Part shown: positions 26,224-35,142 of the stretch, piece by piece
How positions within the stretch are numbered: position 1 is the first letter of the stretch
Layout: each line of letters starts with the position of its first letter
Source of the DNA: Chitinophaga nivalis
Lineage (GTDB): Bacteria > Bacteroidota > Bacteroidia > Chitinophagales > Chitinophagaceae
Direction of reading: 5' to 3'
Assembly (NCBI RefSeq): GCF_025989125.1
Contig: NZ_JAPDNR010000001.1
Coordinates: forward strand, 8,501,698-8,565,697
Length of the DNA stretch: 64,000 nt
Program-made: the position numbers and the translations under genes
The notes under the pieces: model-generated
Told to the model about the DNA's origin: nothing
What the model saw: the letters and a program-made list of their open reading frames with translations, nothing else
Database searches by the model: none

Positions 26224-27191
26224 TTCGTCTTACTATTACCCCTTCAACTGTCGCTGCATTAAAGGATTCAGGTACTTTCCCTTCATTCCCTATTCTCCTT
26301 CCGATTTGCACGGGTGTTCACCGGCTGCAGGATGACAGCCCATCTCCTATCTCTCCAACCTGTATCCAACCTACTGCACATGTGGGTAATTGGCTGCCCT
26401 GTTATCCAATGGCTGTTGTATCATCGGCGGGCAATGCCGTTTTTCTGCCGGCATTTTTTCAATTACGGGATTTCCCGGTAACGGTTGTCTGTTGCGATCA
26501 TGCTCTCTCTCCGGTACACAGGTTACCAACAATGGATACTTTCTCTTTTTACCTGATGCCACAGATAAGGCCACCCCCTACTTCCTACTGTCTATTTGGC
26601 GATATCGTTTTTCTAATCCTGTTTTTCTGATCCTTAGCACCTATAACATTTGCGATGATGGTATATCGCCGCAACCAACGAATCGCCTACTCCATCCAGA
26701 CTTAATGCACGGACCTTCGCTTTTTTTTGTTGATCTTATACTTATAGGCGCAGCCGGTTATCCCGCTGTTTTTCTTTCGTCTTTCCCGGGAGGTACTTCC
26801 TGTTTTCACATTCCCGCAGCGAATGGCTTCCCCCTCCCCGGCAATGCACTATAGCATTCCGGGGCAGTAACAAACAATGGATCATAATCAGATAGTTGTA
26901 AATCATCCCCACAGCCATACCTGCTGCATGACGGAGAATTTGCATTAATAAATTGTTTTGAATCATACTTCCTTTCTGATGGCAGATATGGTTACCTGTC
27001 ATTGAAGTACCGGGAAAGGTTGTATTGATCAGCAAAGACAGTACTGACAAGGCATGTAGCTTTGTTTAAAAAGCTAATCAGTTACGCATGCATTTCTGGT
27101 ACTAATTCAGTACAAAAATGAAATACCGGTAATGATAGTTTCCTAAAAAAGTACAAGTTTGAAACTGTCTGTTAAACAGAAAGGCTTGCAT

Positions 27192-27234
27192 TTAGATTGT
27201 TTTTTGCTCTTCGTTAGATTTTTTTTGCTCTTCG
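27192..27234. repeat. tandem repeat, two units of 21-22 nt
   Basis: Two adjacent copies of TTAGATT-(T/G)-rich-GCTCTTCG, differing only in one G and one T within the T-run. Lies in an AT-rich gene-free area; no function apparent. Confidence 0.7.
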
Positions 27235-27612
27235 ATTAATTCATTCAAAATAGTGACAGCTATTTTATTTACTCATCAATAGTTGGTTAACTGATTCATC
27301 TTTTCTAAAAATTATTTTTAATAAAAAATTAAGATCAAGAAAAAGACTAAATTCACAACAGGCAGCATATAAGACTTTGGTGGTAACACTAACAATGATC
27401 AAGTGTTATAATGCAAAGATAGCAAGTCCGATTATCCCAAAATCACATTTTGACACGACGACACTACTGAATGAGAATGAATAGATCAAGTTTTTCTTGA
27501 ACAAAATGGATATAAGGAATCCGAAAAATAAATTGTAAGGCGAAATCATCAAAGTGGAATAGCTTTTGTATTTAACCATCCGGGTAATATTCCCGCTCGT
27601 TCTTCACAAGGA

Positions 27613-27621
27613 TAGTTTTGC
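27613..27621 (+). promoter_or_regulatory. TAnnTTTGC -7 box directly before ADP-ribosylglycohydrolase gene
   Basis: TAGTTTTGC fits the Bacteroidota -7 consensus and ends 3 nt before the ATG at 27625, implying a leaderless or nearly leaderless transcript. Confidence 0.5.
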
Positions 27622-27624
27622 ATT

Positions 27625-28587
27625 ATGCACACACAACAAATAACAGGCGCTTTTTATGGTGTTGCGATCGGCGACGCACTGGGCGTTCCGGTAGAATTTA
27701 AAACCCGGGATTACCTTTCTTCCTACCCGATTACAGACTTTACCGGATATGGCAGCTGGAACCAGCCACCCGGCACTTTCTCCGACGACAGTTCTCTTAC
27801 TTTTTGTACGGCTGAAAGCCTGCTGACAGGCTATCATTTGTCTGACATGGCGGAACGTTTTGTTCAATGGTACCAACACGGTTACTGGGGGGCACATCAT
27901 GTGGTGTTTGACATTGGCCAAACCACCCGGCTATCACTGCAAAGAGTAGCTACCGGTACCTCTCCGCTGCTGAGTGGCGGCATGGAAGAATTTGAAAACG
28001 GTAACGGCTCCCTCATGCGTATGATGCCAGTGGCGCTTTACCTGGCCCATGAACCGGATATACATCAACGCTACCGGATAGTGAAAGAAATATCCGGCAT
28101 CACCCACCTGCATTTTCGTAGTGTGCTGGCCTGTTTCATATACGTGGAATACCTGCGGCTATTGCTGACAACACCCGATCCGCAAACGGCCTACCTGCAG
28201 CTGCAGACTACCATCAATCATTTTCTTGCTACACAATCTTTTAATCCGGCAGAAGTAAAGTATTTCGACCGCCTGCTTTTGCAGTCTGTTGCAACTACAG
28301 ATCGTTCACAGATCAACAGCTCCGGCTATGTGATACATACCCTTGAAAGTGCTATCTGGTGCCTGCTGACCACTACATCCTACTCCGAGTGTGTGCTAAA
28401 AGCCGTAAACCTCGGCGGTGATACAGATACCACCGGTGCTGTAGCCGGCGCACTGGCAGGCGTTTGTTATGGACAATCCGGTATTCCTGCCACCTGGATA
28501 CAACAGGTAGCCCGATCCAAAGACATTGCAGCACTGGCGCATCATTTCATGACAGCCATCAACAAGCCTGCTACCGGTAAATCATAG
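27625..28587 (+). CDS. ADP-ribosylglycohydrolase family protein
   Basis: 320 residues of the DraG/ARH fold, which removes ADP-ribose from proteins or metabolites using two Mg2+ ions. Metal-binding motifs: N-terminal GAFYGVAIGDALGVPVEF, SDDSS (53-57) and C-terminal GGDTDTTGA (264-272); NGSLMRMMP in the middle is also typical. Cytoplasmic. It stands alone after a 2.2-kb gene-free stretch; there is no partner ADP-ribosyltransferase in the window, so it may act on foreign or housekeeping ADP-ribosylation. Confidence 0.94.
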   Translation: MHTQQITGAFYGVAIGDALGVPVEFKTRDYLSSYPITDFTGYGSWNQPPGTFSDDSSLTFCTAESLLTGYHLSDMAERFVQWYQHGYWGAHHVVFDIGQTTRLSLQRVATGTSPLLSGGMEEFENGNGSLMRMMPVALYLAHEPDIHQRYRIVKEISGITHLHFRSVLACFIYVEYLRLLLTTPDPQTAYLQLQTTINHFLATQSFNPAEVKYFDRLLLQSVATTDRSQINSSGYVIHTLESAIWCLLTTTSYSECVLKAVNLGGDTDTTGAVAGALAGVCYGQSGIPATWIQQVARSKDIAALAHHFMTAINKPATGKS

Positions 28588-28670
28588 TTAAACTTTTGTC
28601 TGTGACAACAGTCAAATAAGGTGATTAATGCCAAACATATGAGGTGACGACTACGCTTAAAGTTTAAATC

Positions 28671-29438
28671 ATGAAAAACAGGTTCCATATACTGTTTGTG
28701 CTGGTAGCCCTGTTAAGTACCTGTACAGCAGCATCAACTTATGCCCAACGGATACACGGTGGTGGCAACCGCGGCGGCATCACCCGTGTACCTCCTCCTC
28801 ACGGAGGATGGCAAGGCCCCAGAGGCGGAGGGGGATATTATTATCATGGTTACCGCGGGCCGGTTTACCATGGAGGTTTCTATTACAGTCGTCCCTGGTA
28901 CAGACCCCGGTATAACTACAATCCCTTCTTTCCTCCGATAGGTGTTTACGTATCAGCACTCCCCTTTGGTTATTTTACCCTGGGTGCAGCTTTTGGTCCG
29001 GTTTATTATTACGGTGGCACGTATTATGAATCCACCAACAGCAACAGAGGATACAAGGTAGTAGATCCTCCTTTGAATGCAACCGTGCCGGACCTGCCGG
29101 ATGGGGCACAGGAAGTAAGCTACAATGGTAATACCTATTATGAAGTGAATGGTACCTATTATCAGGAACTAATGACGGATAACGGCAGACGATATAAAGT
29201 CATCGGAAAAAACGGAAAAATAGGGGATCAGGCAATCGCGCCAGCCAATAATAACAATGACGTTAATAATGGCTTTTCTGCTGATAACCTGATTTCCCAG
29301 TTACCAGACGGCTGTCGTTCTGTCAGCATTAACGGGGTATCCTATTTCCTATCTCCGGATGGCATGTATTATCAGGAGGTAAAATCCGGTAATACAACCG
29401 GTTATAAAATAGTAGGCAAAATGAATGCAGACCAATAA
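28671..29438 (+). CDS. DUF6515-like secreted Gly/Tyr-rich protein
   Basis: 255 residues. Signal peptide about 1-25 (ends STYAQ), then a Gly/His/Arg/Tyr-rich low-complexity segment (about 28-85), a hydrophobic PPIGVYVSALPFGYFTLG segment, and two related modules with YNGNTYYEVNGTYYQE (about 150-165) and INGVSYFLSPDGMYYQE (about 220-236) that form the DUF6515-type repeat. Function unknown; such proteins are exported and may coat the cell surface. Followed by a strong terminator. Confidence 0.85.
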   Translation: MKNRFHILFVLVALLSTCTAASTYAQRIHGGGNRGGITRVPPPHGGWQGPRGGGGYYYHGYRGPVYHGGFYYSRPWYRPRYNYNPFFPPIGVYVSALPFGYFTLGAAFGPVYYYGGTYYESTNSNRGYKVVDPPLNATVPDLPDGAQEVSYNGNTYYEVNGTYYQELMTDNGRRYKVIGKNGKIGDQAIAPANNNNDVNNGFSADNLISQLPDGCRSVSINGVSYFLSPDGMYYQEVKSGNTTGYKIVGKMNADQ

Positions 29439-29464
29439 ATAATGTCGCTATACACCACATCAGC

Positions 29465-29494
29465 AAGCCGGTTCTCAGCAACCGGCTTTTTTAA
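29465..29494 (+). terminator. terminator after DUF6515-like gene
   Basis: 9-bp stem AAGCCGGTT / AACCGGCTT with a 6-nt loop, followed directly by a T-tract (TTTTAA). Confidence 0.85.
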
Positions 29495-29573
29495 TGTTAT
29501 GGCTGTATTAATTCCCTTGCAGGAATAGTTAAAGGTTTATCCGGCGGTGTTCTCTGTTTATAAATTCACTACT

Positions 29574-30557
29574 ATGAAAAGAAACACCTTCGTTTTGCCC
29601 GTTTCCATTGCCCTCGCAGCTGTTTCCCTTTTTGGCTGCAAAAAAGAACTGATTTCTCCTACAGATGATACTGCGACTCATTTACTTTCCGCAGAGGCCT
29701 CATCTTCCGCTAGCAAAGCCGCTGTTTCCCTTACCGGATGGATGGGACAACTGGCAGACAACACCCAGATTTCCCGTTTATCTATTCCCGGCACCCACGA
29801 CTCCGGCGCACGGTTTGAACCGATAGGCGGCACTGCAAAATGCCAGGAACTGACCATTGCAGAACAGCTGAATGCAGGCACCCGTTTCCTGGATATCCGC
29901 TGCCGGCACATCGGAGACGCATTTGCGATTCATCATGGTGCTGTTTATCAGAACATGAACTTTACGGATGTACTGAACGCCTGCTACAGTTTTCTGAATG
30001 AGCATCCTACCGAAACCATTGTAATGAGTGTAAAGGAAGAACACACCGCTACCAACAACACCCGTTCTTTTGAACAGACTTTTGACAGTTATGTACAACA
30101 ACAAACTGCTAAATGGTACCTCCAGGCAGGCATTCCCAACCTGGGTCAGGTGAGAGGAAAAATTGTTTTGTTAAGAAGATTCGGCGCCGGTAATACGCCT
30201 AAAGGTATTGATGCTACCAACTGGGCAGACAACACGACTTTCTCTATCAACAACCCTGCTGCCAGCCTGCGTATACAGGATCAATACCAGGTACCGGACA
30301 ATAATGCCAAATGGAACAATCTGACCAATCTGTTTTCGGAAGCTAAAAGCGGTAATCAACAAGTATTGTACATCAACTACGCCAGTGGTTACAAACCCCT
30401 GATATTCGGTATTCCCAGCATCACTACGGTTTCGAATGCCATCAACCCGAATCTGAAAAGCTATTTTACCACCAACATCCAGGGACGTTTTGGTATTATA
30501 CCGATGGATTTCGCAGTAGCAGAAAGAAACACACTGATCATCAATACTAATTTCTAA
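29574..30557 (+). CDS. PI-PLC X-domain phosphodiesterase-like lipoprotein
   Basis: 327 residues. The start at 29574 gives a lipoprotein signal (ALAAVSLFGC, Cys22). The catalytic domain follows bacterial phosphatidylinositol-specific phospholipase C: LSIPGTHDSGAR (His75, Asp76), RFLDIRCR (Arg109) and FAIHHGAVYQ (His120/121), the paired catalytic histidines with Asp and Arg. These enzymes cleave inositol phospholipids or GPI anchors without needing Ca2+. Location outside the inner membrane suggests action on host or environmental lipids. Convergent with the TPM gene, sharing a 19-bp terminator hairpin. Confidence 0.9.
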   Translation: MKRNTFVLPVSIALAAVSLFGCKKELISPTDDTATHLLSAEASSSASKAAVSLTGWMGQLADNTQISRLSIPGTHDSGARFEPIGGTAKCQELTIAEQLNAGTRFLDIRCRHIGDAFAIHHGAVYQNMNFTDVLNACYSFLNEHPTETIVMSVKEEHTATNNTRSFEQTFDSYVQQQTAKWYLQAGIPNLGQVRGKIVLLRRFGAGNTPKGIDATNWADNTTFSINNPAASLRIQDQYQVPDNNAKWNNLTNLFSEAKSGNQQVLYINYASGYKPLIFGIPSITTVSNAINPNLKSYFTTNIQGRFGIIPMDFAVAERNTLIINTNF

Positions 30558-30572
30558 ACCGATATCCACACA

Positions 30573-30619
30573 ACACAAGGGGTTGTAAAGCCGTAATAAA
30601 GCTTTACAACCCCTTGTGT
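30573..30619. terminator. bidirectional terminator, 19-bp perfect stem
   Basis: ACACAAGGGGTTGTAAAGC pairs perfectly with 30601-30619 across a 9-nt loop, between the convergent PI-PLC and TPM genes; T-rich DNA follows on the plus strand. Confidence 0.85.
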
Positions 30620-30632
30620 GTTATTTCGTTTT

Positions 30633-32285
30633 TTACCAGCTGCTGCTGGCGCCACCACCGCCCGAAGATCCACCTCCCCAGCTCGATCCGGAGGAGGAAG
30701 ATGAGGATGAGGAGGAAGAGGAAGATGAGGATGATTCAGACACCCGCGGAATGATAAACTTGTAATCATGTGTATATCCACAAGCAACGCAGGCATACGT
30801 TTTAACGCCCCATCCTTCTGACCGGGTGGTCGCTCTCCGTTTCGTCACCGTCTTCTTATACTGATATGTTTTATAGGCGCAGGAAGGACAATCGGCGATA
30901 GCAGAACGCATGTTGGTGTAGTTCAAGACCATCTGCGTATTGCAGTCATCACACTTCCATACATCATAATCCACGGACTGCAGTTTTTCTTCTATTACCT
31001 GTGCATGATCCAGGAACAAATCATCTTCTGTCTCACTCAGCCGATGCATTGGCCGGGCACACTGCTGGCATTCATAAGGCGTATCCCTTAGTACAGCCAG
31101 TCGTTTTCTTAATAAGTACAGGTATAATGCGAGAAATGGCAAGGGAAACATATAGCCGGCTATCTTAAAGCCACTCCTGACTGTCTCCAGCCGCAGCCAT
31201 TGTTCGTGGCGGTCTTTATCATACAATCCTGTACGGGAACGTAACATGACCCATAATGCAGTCAGGTGTATAAATACCATCCATACCACATAATAGATCA
31301 GGGATATTCTGGCGAATCCTGCTACTTCGTGCTTTTCCAGCACCAGGTAGCCAATGATACCAAATGCTGCCAGGTGAATCATTACCTGATGCCACCACCG
31401 CGCTCTGAAAAACTCATTCGTAAAAGCACCATTGCTGGCAGTGGGTTCTGCATCTGCTGTGCGGCTTGATCTCAATCGCCCTCCGAAAAAAGCAACCATC
31501 ATAATGCGGGAAAGGATCAGACATACAAAAATGGCCCAGAAAGATACACCCTCAAATATCTCCCAGATGTAGTTACGCTTGTCGATGGCTATATCCTGGA
31601 CTGTATTGTTATCCACATTATTCGTAAATCCCTGCGGCGCATTGCTGATGAGACCTGGTTCGTTTTCCGGCGCTAATGCTACCTCTTCCCGCTCAGTGGT
31701 GATCATCAGCGAGCTGTCTTCCGGAGGCAGTGTAGCGTTATTGACCTTATCGAAAGCATAGTTACCGTGATAGAACAATGCAGCCACCGACTGTATGCCG
31801 TCCAGGAAAGCACGATCGTTGTTGCCTGCCTTGATATGCGGAATCATGTAATCCTGCTGAATCCGGAAACAGATGATATCCGGCAAATCTCCTTCCAGTC
31901 CCAATCCGGTTTCAAATACCAACCGGCGGGCATCTTCCACCATCAATACCAACAACCCATTGTTCGTATCCTTCTTTCCGATTTTCCAGTGTTTAAACAA
32001 CTGATGGGCAAACTCCCGGGGTTCATTCTCTCCGATACTATGCACCAATACAACTGCCACCTGCGCTTTGCCGGAATTATCCAATGCCGTCAGCCGGGTA
32101 TTCAATTCATTGACGGTATTCTCCGTAATCAGGTGATCAGGGTTGCTGACATAACCACCACCGGATTGTTTGGGGTCCGGTACATCTGTTACCGTAAACT
32201 TGTGCTTTTGCTGATGACAGGACAGCAGAAATACTGTCAGCATCAACCATAACCCTCCTCTCCATAATGACCATTGATGTTTCAT
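30633..32285 (-). CDS. TPM-domain membrane protein with zinc ribbons and poly-Ser tail
   Basis: 550 residues. Lipoprotein-type signal (LMLTVFLLSC), a TPM domain (about 45-180: YVSNPDHLITENTVNELN, VVLVHSIGENEPREFA, NGLLVLMVEDARRLVFETG), several transmembrane helices (about 230-390), then a cytoplasmic-type part with four CxxC pairs (CQQC, CDDC, CPSC, CVAC), likely two zinc ribbons, and a tail of about 17 Ser followed by Gly/Ser/Trp. TPM proteins include photosystem II repair and YgcG-like factors; the bacterial role is unclear. The start at 32285 is chosen because it begins the signal. Confidence 0.85.
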   Translation of the reverse strand: MKHQWSLWRGGLWLMLTVFLLSCHQQKHKFTVTDVPDPKQSGGGYVSNPDHLITENTVNELNTRLTALDNSGKAQVAVVLVHSIGENEPREFAHQLFKHWKIGKKDTNNGLLVLMVEDARRLVFETGLGLEGDLPDIICFRIQQDYMIPHIKAGNNDRAFLDGIQSVAALFYHGNYAFDKVNNATLPPEDSSLMITTEREEVALAPENEPGLISNAPQGFTNNVDNNTVQDIAIDKRNYIWEIFEGVSFWAIFVCLILSRIMMVAFFGGRLRSSRTADAEPTASNGAFTNEFFRARWWHQVMIHLAAFGIIGYLVLEKHEVAGFARISLIYYVVWMVFIHLTALWVMLRSRTGLYDKDRHEQWLRLETVRSGFKIAGYMFPLPFLALYLYLLRKRLAVLRDTPYECQQCARPMHRLSETEDDLFLDHAQVIEEKLQSVDYDVWKCDDCNTQMVLNYTNMRSAIADCPSCAYKTYQYKKTVTKRRATTRSEGWGVKTYACVACGYTHDYKFIIPRVSESSSSSSSSSSSSSSSGSSWGGGSSGGGGASSSW

Positions 32286-32714
32286 GTGTACTATTCTACT
32301 CACTAAGATATATTTATTTAATTCTTCATTAGAGGAGAAAATGTATATAACCGATGTCAGTCCCGGCCGGCAGGGGATCTTAAGTTACCCCTCAAGGCTA
32401 TACGTAGTTACTCTTGTTGTCTAGCATGGTTTATATAACGGCCGATGGGCCAGCATTTCTGAAGATGCCCATTTCATTTTTCACTCAAATTTGTTTTTCA
32501 CTACTGGTATTTTCGGTCTTTTACTACATTCCCGTGTGACAGATTTACTTTTTATAACGGACGCGGTTAAAAATACTATATTTCCAGATCTATACGTTTT
32601 ACTTATTCCTGCAAATATTGACAGGTTTGTATCTGTAATGATAAATATTATATAAATTAGTGATTCTCAAAGCAATTACCATTGTTAGTATTCAATTTCA
32701 CCAATACCGCACAC
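32286..32714. other. divergent intergenic region without a gene
   Basis: 429 nt, AT-rich, between the divergent TPM gene and the next plus-strand gene. It must hold both promoters; no hairpin, repeat or credible small ORF was seen. Confidence 0.5.
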
Positions 32715-33821
32715 ATGAAACGTTTTTTCATATTGCTTGCCTTTCTCTTTCCGCTGACGCTCAGCGCACAAACCAAGCTTGCCCAGCCGGTCATAGACGA
32801 CTTTTCGGCCAGGGTAGCCCATCATTACCAGCTTAAAAATGATTCGATTACCGGCTATATAGCGGAACAGCTAACGCGCAGCGGCGCCGGCGGTCTTGAT
32901 ATAGACGAGACGGTTTTTAACCTGAAAAAAGATCCGGCCACCCTGGATGCAGCACTGAAATATCTTTACCAATACAGTGACTGTAACCGGCAGCGTTTTA
33001 TCAGTAACCTGCGCAGCCTGGCCTTACAAACCAACAGTGTATTTCCCATTGCCACCTATACTGCCAACAAATATAAAGGTGAGGTAAAAGCCCTGCTGGA
33101 AGATAAAACAGATTTTCTGGCCACCTATACCGGACCGGTAACCGGAAAAACACCACCCGCCACGGTAGCTGCCGCAGCCCCTTCTGCCGGCACCACTGCT
33201 GCCAATACTGCAACTGCCGCGACCGCTGACAACCAGGAGACTACTGCTACTACCAGCGAAACGGCCAGCAATACAACTAACACTCCGGCAGCCGCTACGG
33301 TAACGGACACACGTAATTGGGAAGTAAAACCGCTGTTTCAGTTACGTACGCCAGAACAACTGGTAGAACTGTACGGCGCCAACAATATTACCCAGCGGGA
33401 TGCGACCAACCTGGCCGGTAACAAAGATGGAGAAGCCTATGTTATCTACCCCGATACAGACGATGAACTGGAAGTGCAGTTCGATGGCGAAAATGGTAAT
33501 GTGCTGACCTTCTCCCACTTTCCATCCAAATGGAAATCACCCTATGGCATTAAAGCCGGTGATCCCCTGGAAAAACTCATCAAGGTAAACGGCCGCCCTT
33601 TTAAAATCAATGGTTTTGAATGGACCAATGGTGGTATTGTGAGCAACTGGCAAGGAGGCGCACTCGAAGGCAAAGGTGTGGTGATTATGCTGAAAGCCAA
33701 TAATACCGGCGATCCTAAACTTTATGACCAGGTAACCGGCGATAAAACAGTACGCTCAGACCTCCCCGCTTTGAAAAAGCTGGATGTTATCATACAGTCT
33801 GTTGCTTTCAAAAGCAACTAA
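32715..33821 (+). CDS. Hypothetical secreted protein with Ala/Thr-rich linker
   Basis: 368 residues. Signal peptide 1-18 (ends LTLSAQ). An N-terminal helical domain (about 20-140) is joined by a low-complexity Ala/Thr linker (about 150-200) to a C-terminal domain (about 205-368) beginning WEVKPLFQLRTPEQLVELYG and containing GEAYVIYPDTDDELEVQFDG and SPYGIKAGDPLEKLIKVNG. The second domain has the look of a small beta-rich fold for periplasmic binding, but I do not recognise a family. Two domains with a flexible linker suggest a scaffold or binding role. Followed by a strong terminator. Confidence 0.82.
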   Translation: MKRFFILLAFLFPLTLSAQTKLAQPVIDDFSARVAHHYQLKNDSITGYIAEQLTRSGAGGLDIDETVFNLKKDPATLDAALKYLYQYSDCNRQRFISNLRSLALQTNSVFPIATYTANKYKGEVKALLEDKTDFLATYTGPVTGKTPPATVAAAAPSAGTTAANTATAATADNQETTATTSETASNTTNTPAAATVTDTRNWEVKPLFQLRTPEQLVELYGANNITQRDATNLAGNKDGEAYVIYPDTDDELEVQFDGENGNVLTFSHFPSKWKSPYGIKAGDPLEKLIKVNGRPFKINGFEWTNGGIVSNWQGGALEGKGVVIMLKANNTGDPKLYDQVTGDKTVRSDLPALKKLDVIIQSVAFKSN

Positions 33822-33833
33822 GCTATTTTTTTC

Positions 33834-33878
33834 AACAGCCCCCATCCTTTTTCTACGGGATGGGGGCTGTTTCTTTTT
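33834..33878 (+). terminator. strong intrinsic terminator
   Basis: 14-bp stem AACAGCCCCCATCC / GGATGGGGGCTGTT with a 10-nt loop, followed by TCTTTTT. Confidence 0.9.
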
Positions 33879-33957
33879 ACTGACATTATAATTATTTATA
33901 TTCAAACCATTGCCCCATACCTATTGCGCTTATCCTGGCGGTTGACTATATTGTTGC

Positions 33958-34425
33958 ATGAAAAACTTTTTATTATCCGGTTGCTTCCTGATAATAGCAC
34001 TGACCGGCATTTCCACTAACATGAACGGACAAACGAAAAAAGCGTACGCATCACTGAACCACATAGCACTGTATGTTGTGAATCTGGAACGTAGTACCGC
34101 CTTTTATCGCGATATTATTCAGCTGGAGCCTATTCCGGAGCCATTCAAAGATGGCCGCCACAGTTGGTTTAAAGTAGGTGCACACAGCCAGGTACATCTG
34201 ATCTCCGGCGCTCAGGCGGCAGGTAGCCACGACAAAAACACCCACCTGTGTTTCAGCATACCGGATATGACTGCCTTCGTTGCGATGTTGCAACAGCACC
34301 GGATCTCCTACGAAGACTGGCCCGGTAAACCCAATGCCATCACCAAAAGAGTAGATGGCGTACAACAGATTTACCTGAAAGATCCGGATGGGTACTGGCT
34401 GGAAATCAACGATGACACTTACTAA
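33958..34425 (+). CDS. VOC/glyoxalase-family protein, exported
   Basis: 155 residues. An N-terminal hydrophobic segment (MKNFLLSGCFLIIALTGIS) looks like a signal peptide or lipobox, unusual for a VOC protein. The domain is one vicinal-oxygen-chelate module pair: LNHIALYVVNLERSTAFY with a metal-type His, HSWFKVG, HLCFSIPD, and KDPDGYWLEI with the C-terminal Glu. Related proteins are glyoxalase I, dioxygenases and fosfomycin-resistance enzymes; the reaction cannot be assigned. A TTG about 22 nt before TATATTGTTGC, which directly precedes the ATG, could be its promoter. Confidence 0.88.
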   Translation: MKNFLLSGCFLIIALTGISTNMNGQTKKAYASLNHIALYVVNLERSTAFYRDIIQLEPIPEPFKDGRHSWFKVGAHSQVHLISGAQAAGSHDKNTHLCFSIPDMTAFVAMLQQHRISYEDWPGKPNAITKRVDGVQQIYLKDPDGYWLEINDDTY

Positions 34426-34503
34426 AACTACGCCGGCAGGAATAGGAGAATCCCCGATTTTTCCTTACATTCAGGTAGCAGTGTTCATCTTCATACTTGC
34501 GAT

Positions 34504-35142
34504 ATGTCATTACAACTGAATGTTCCTTTTGCTGAAAAAGATGCGGCCAAATCCAAAGGCGCCATGTGGGACCCGGCTACCAAAATATGGTATTTACCGG
34601 AAGACCGCTACGAACGGCTACCGGAAGTAGAGCAATGGATACCGGCCCCCAACACACCGATCATACTTCCTACTGAACTCACGGTGGCACAGGCAGACCG
34701 GCCCTGCTGGAAATGCCAGCATCCCAACCAGGTGATTGCAGTAGGCAGCTATTATTTTTATGAGAAAGATATTAATGAACGGGATGAAACCGTATGGCTG
34801 GAACAAAGCTTTTTTACCTTATTCCAGCAGGTATCCGCACTTTCTGATAACCTGCAGCATTTTCTGAAAGATCATTATCCCCATTACCGGTATGGCTATT
34901 CGCATACCACGCAGACGTCCTATTGGTGTAATCATTGCGTGTCCTGCCAAAGTATTCAGGGCGACTGGTTTCTTTTTGATGAAGCCGACAGTGTTTTTAA
35001 TCCTACCTCTCCCGCTGCTGCAGCCCACATCCTGCTAAAGAAATTTCAATTCAAATATGCCCCCTTGATAGATGCCGGCTACAGCTATGGTGATCATCTG
35101 CGGTTAATTACAGAATTCGCTACACAAAATACTACTACCTGA
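34504..35142 (+). CDS. DUF5710 domain-containing protein
   Basis: 212 residues. The N-terminal 45 residues (LNVPFAEKDAAKSKGAMWDP, IWYLPEDRYE) match DUF5710, a small module often attached to nuclease or primase-type proteins. A zinc-type CWKC (about 64-67) and a later CNHCVSCQS (about 140-148) suggest a metal-binding centre. Signal peptide is absent, so it is cytoplasmic. Its 3' end overlaps the convergent phosphodiesterase gene by 8 nt. Function unknown. Confidence 0.82.
   Translation: MSLQLNVPFAEKDAAKSKGAMWDPATKIWYLPEDRYERLPEVEQWIPAPNTPIILPTELTVAQADRPCWKCQHPNQVIAVGSYYFYEKDINERDETVWLEQSFFTLFQQVSALSDNLQHFLKDHYPHYRYGYSHTTQTSYWCNHCVSCQSIQGDWFLFDEADSVFNPTSPAAAAHILLKKFQFKYAPLIDAGYSYGDHLRLITEFATQNTTT

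Larger units (their letters stand above)
26224..27624. other. long region without a supported gene
   Basis: From 26230 to about 26860 the plus strand is rich in pyrimidines; several frames stay open (plus strand 26390-26854, minus strand 26371-26574 and 26742-27050) but none resembles a known protein. From 27060 on it is AT-rich. The only structures seen are a degenerate hairpin copy at 27161-27182, a tandem repeat at 27192-27234 and a -7 box before the next gene. It may be a decayed or horizontally acquired segment. Confidence 0.5.

Noticed and set aside
26371..26574. Minus-strand 67-codon frame
   Set aside because: No recognisable protein features, no promoter or ribosome binding site, and overlapping open frames on the other strand; likely chance.
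26390..26854. Plus-strand 154-codon frame in the gene-free stretch
   Set aside because: Composition follows the local pyrimidine skew and no domain or signal pattern is convincing.
26742..27050. Minus-strand 102-codon frame
   Set aside because: No recognisable domain; terminal part is low in sense for a membrane or soluble protein.
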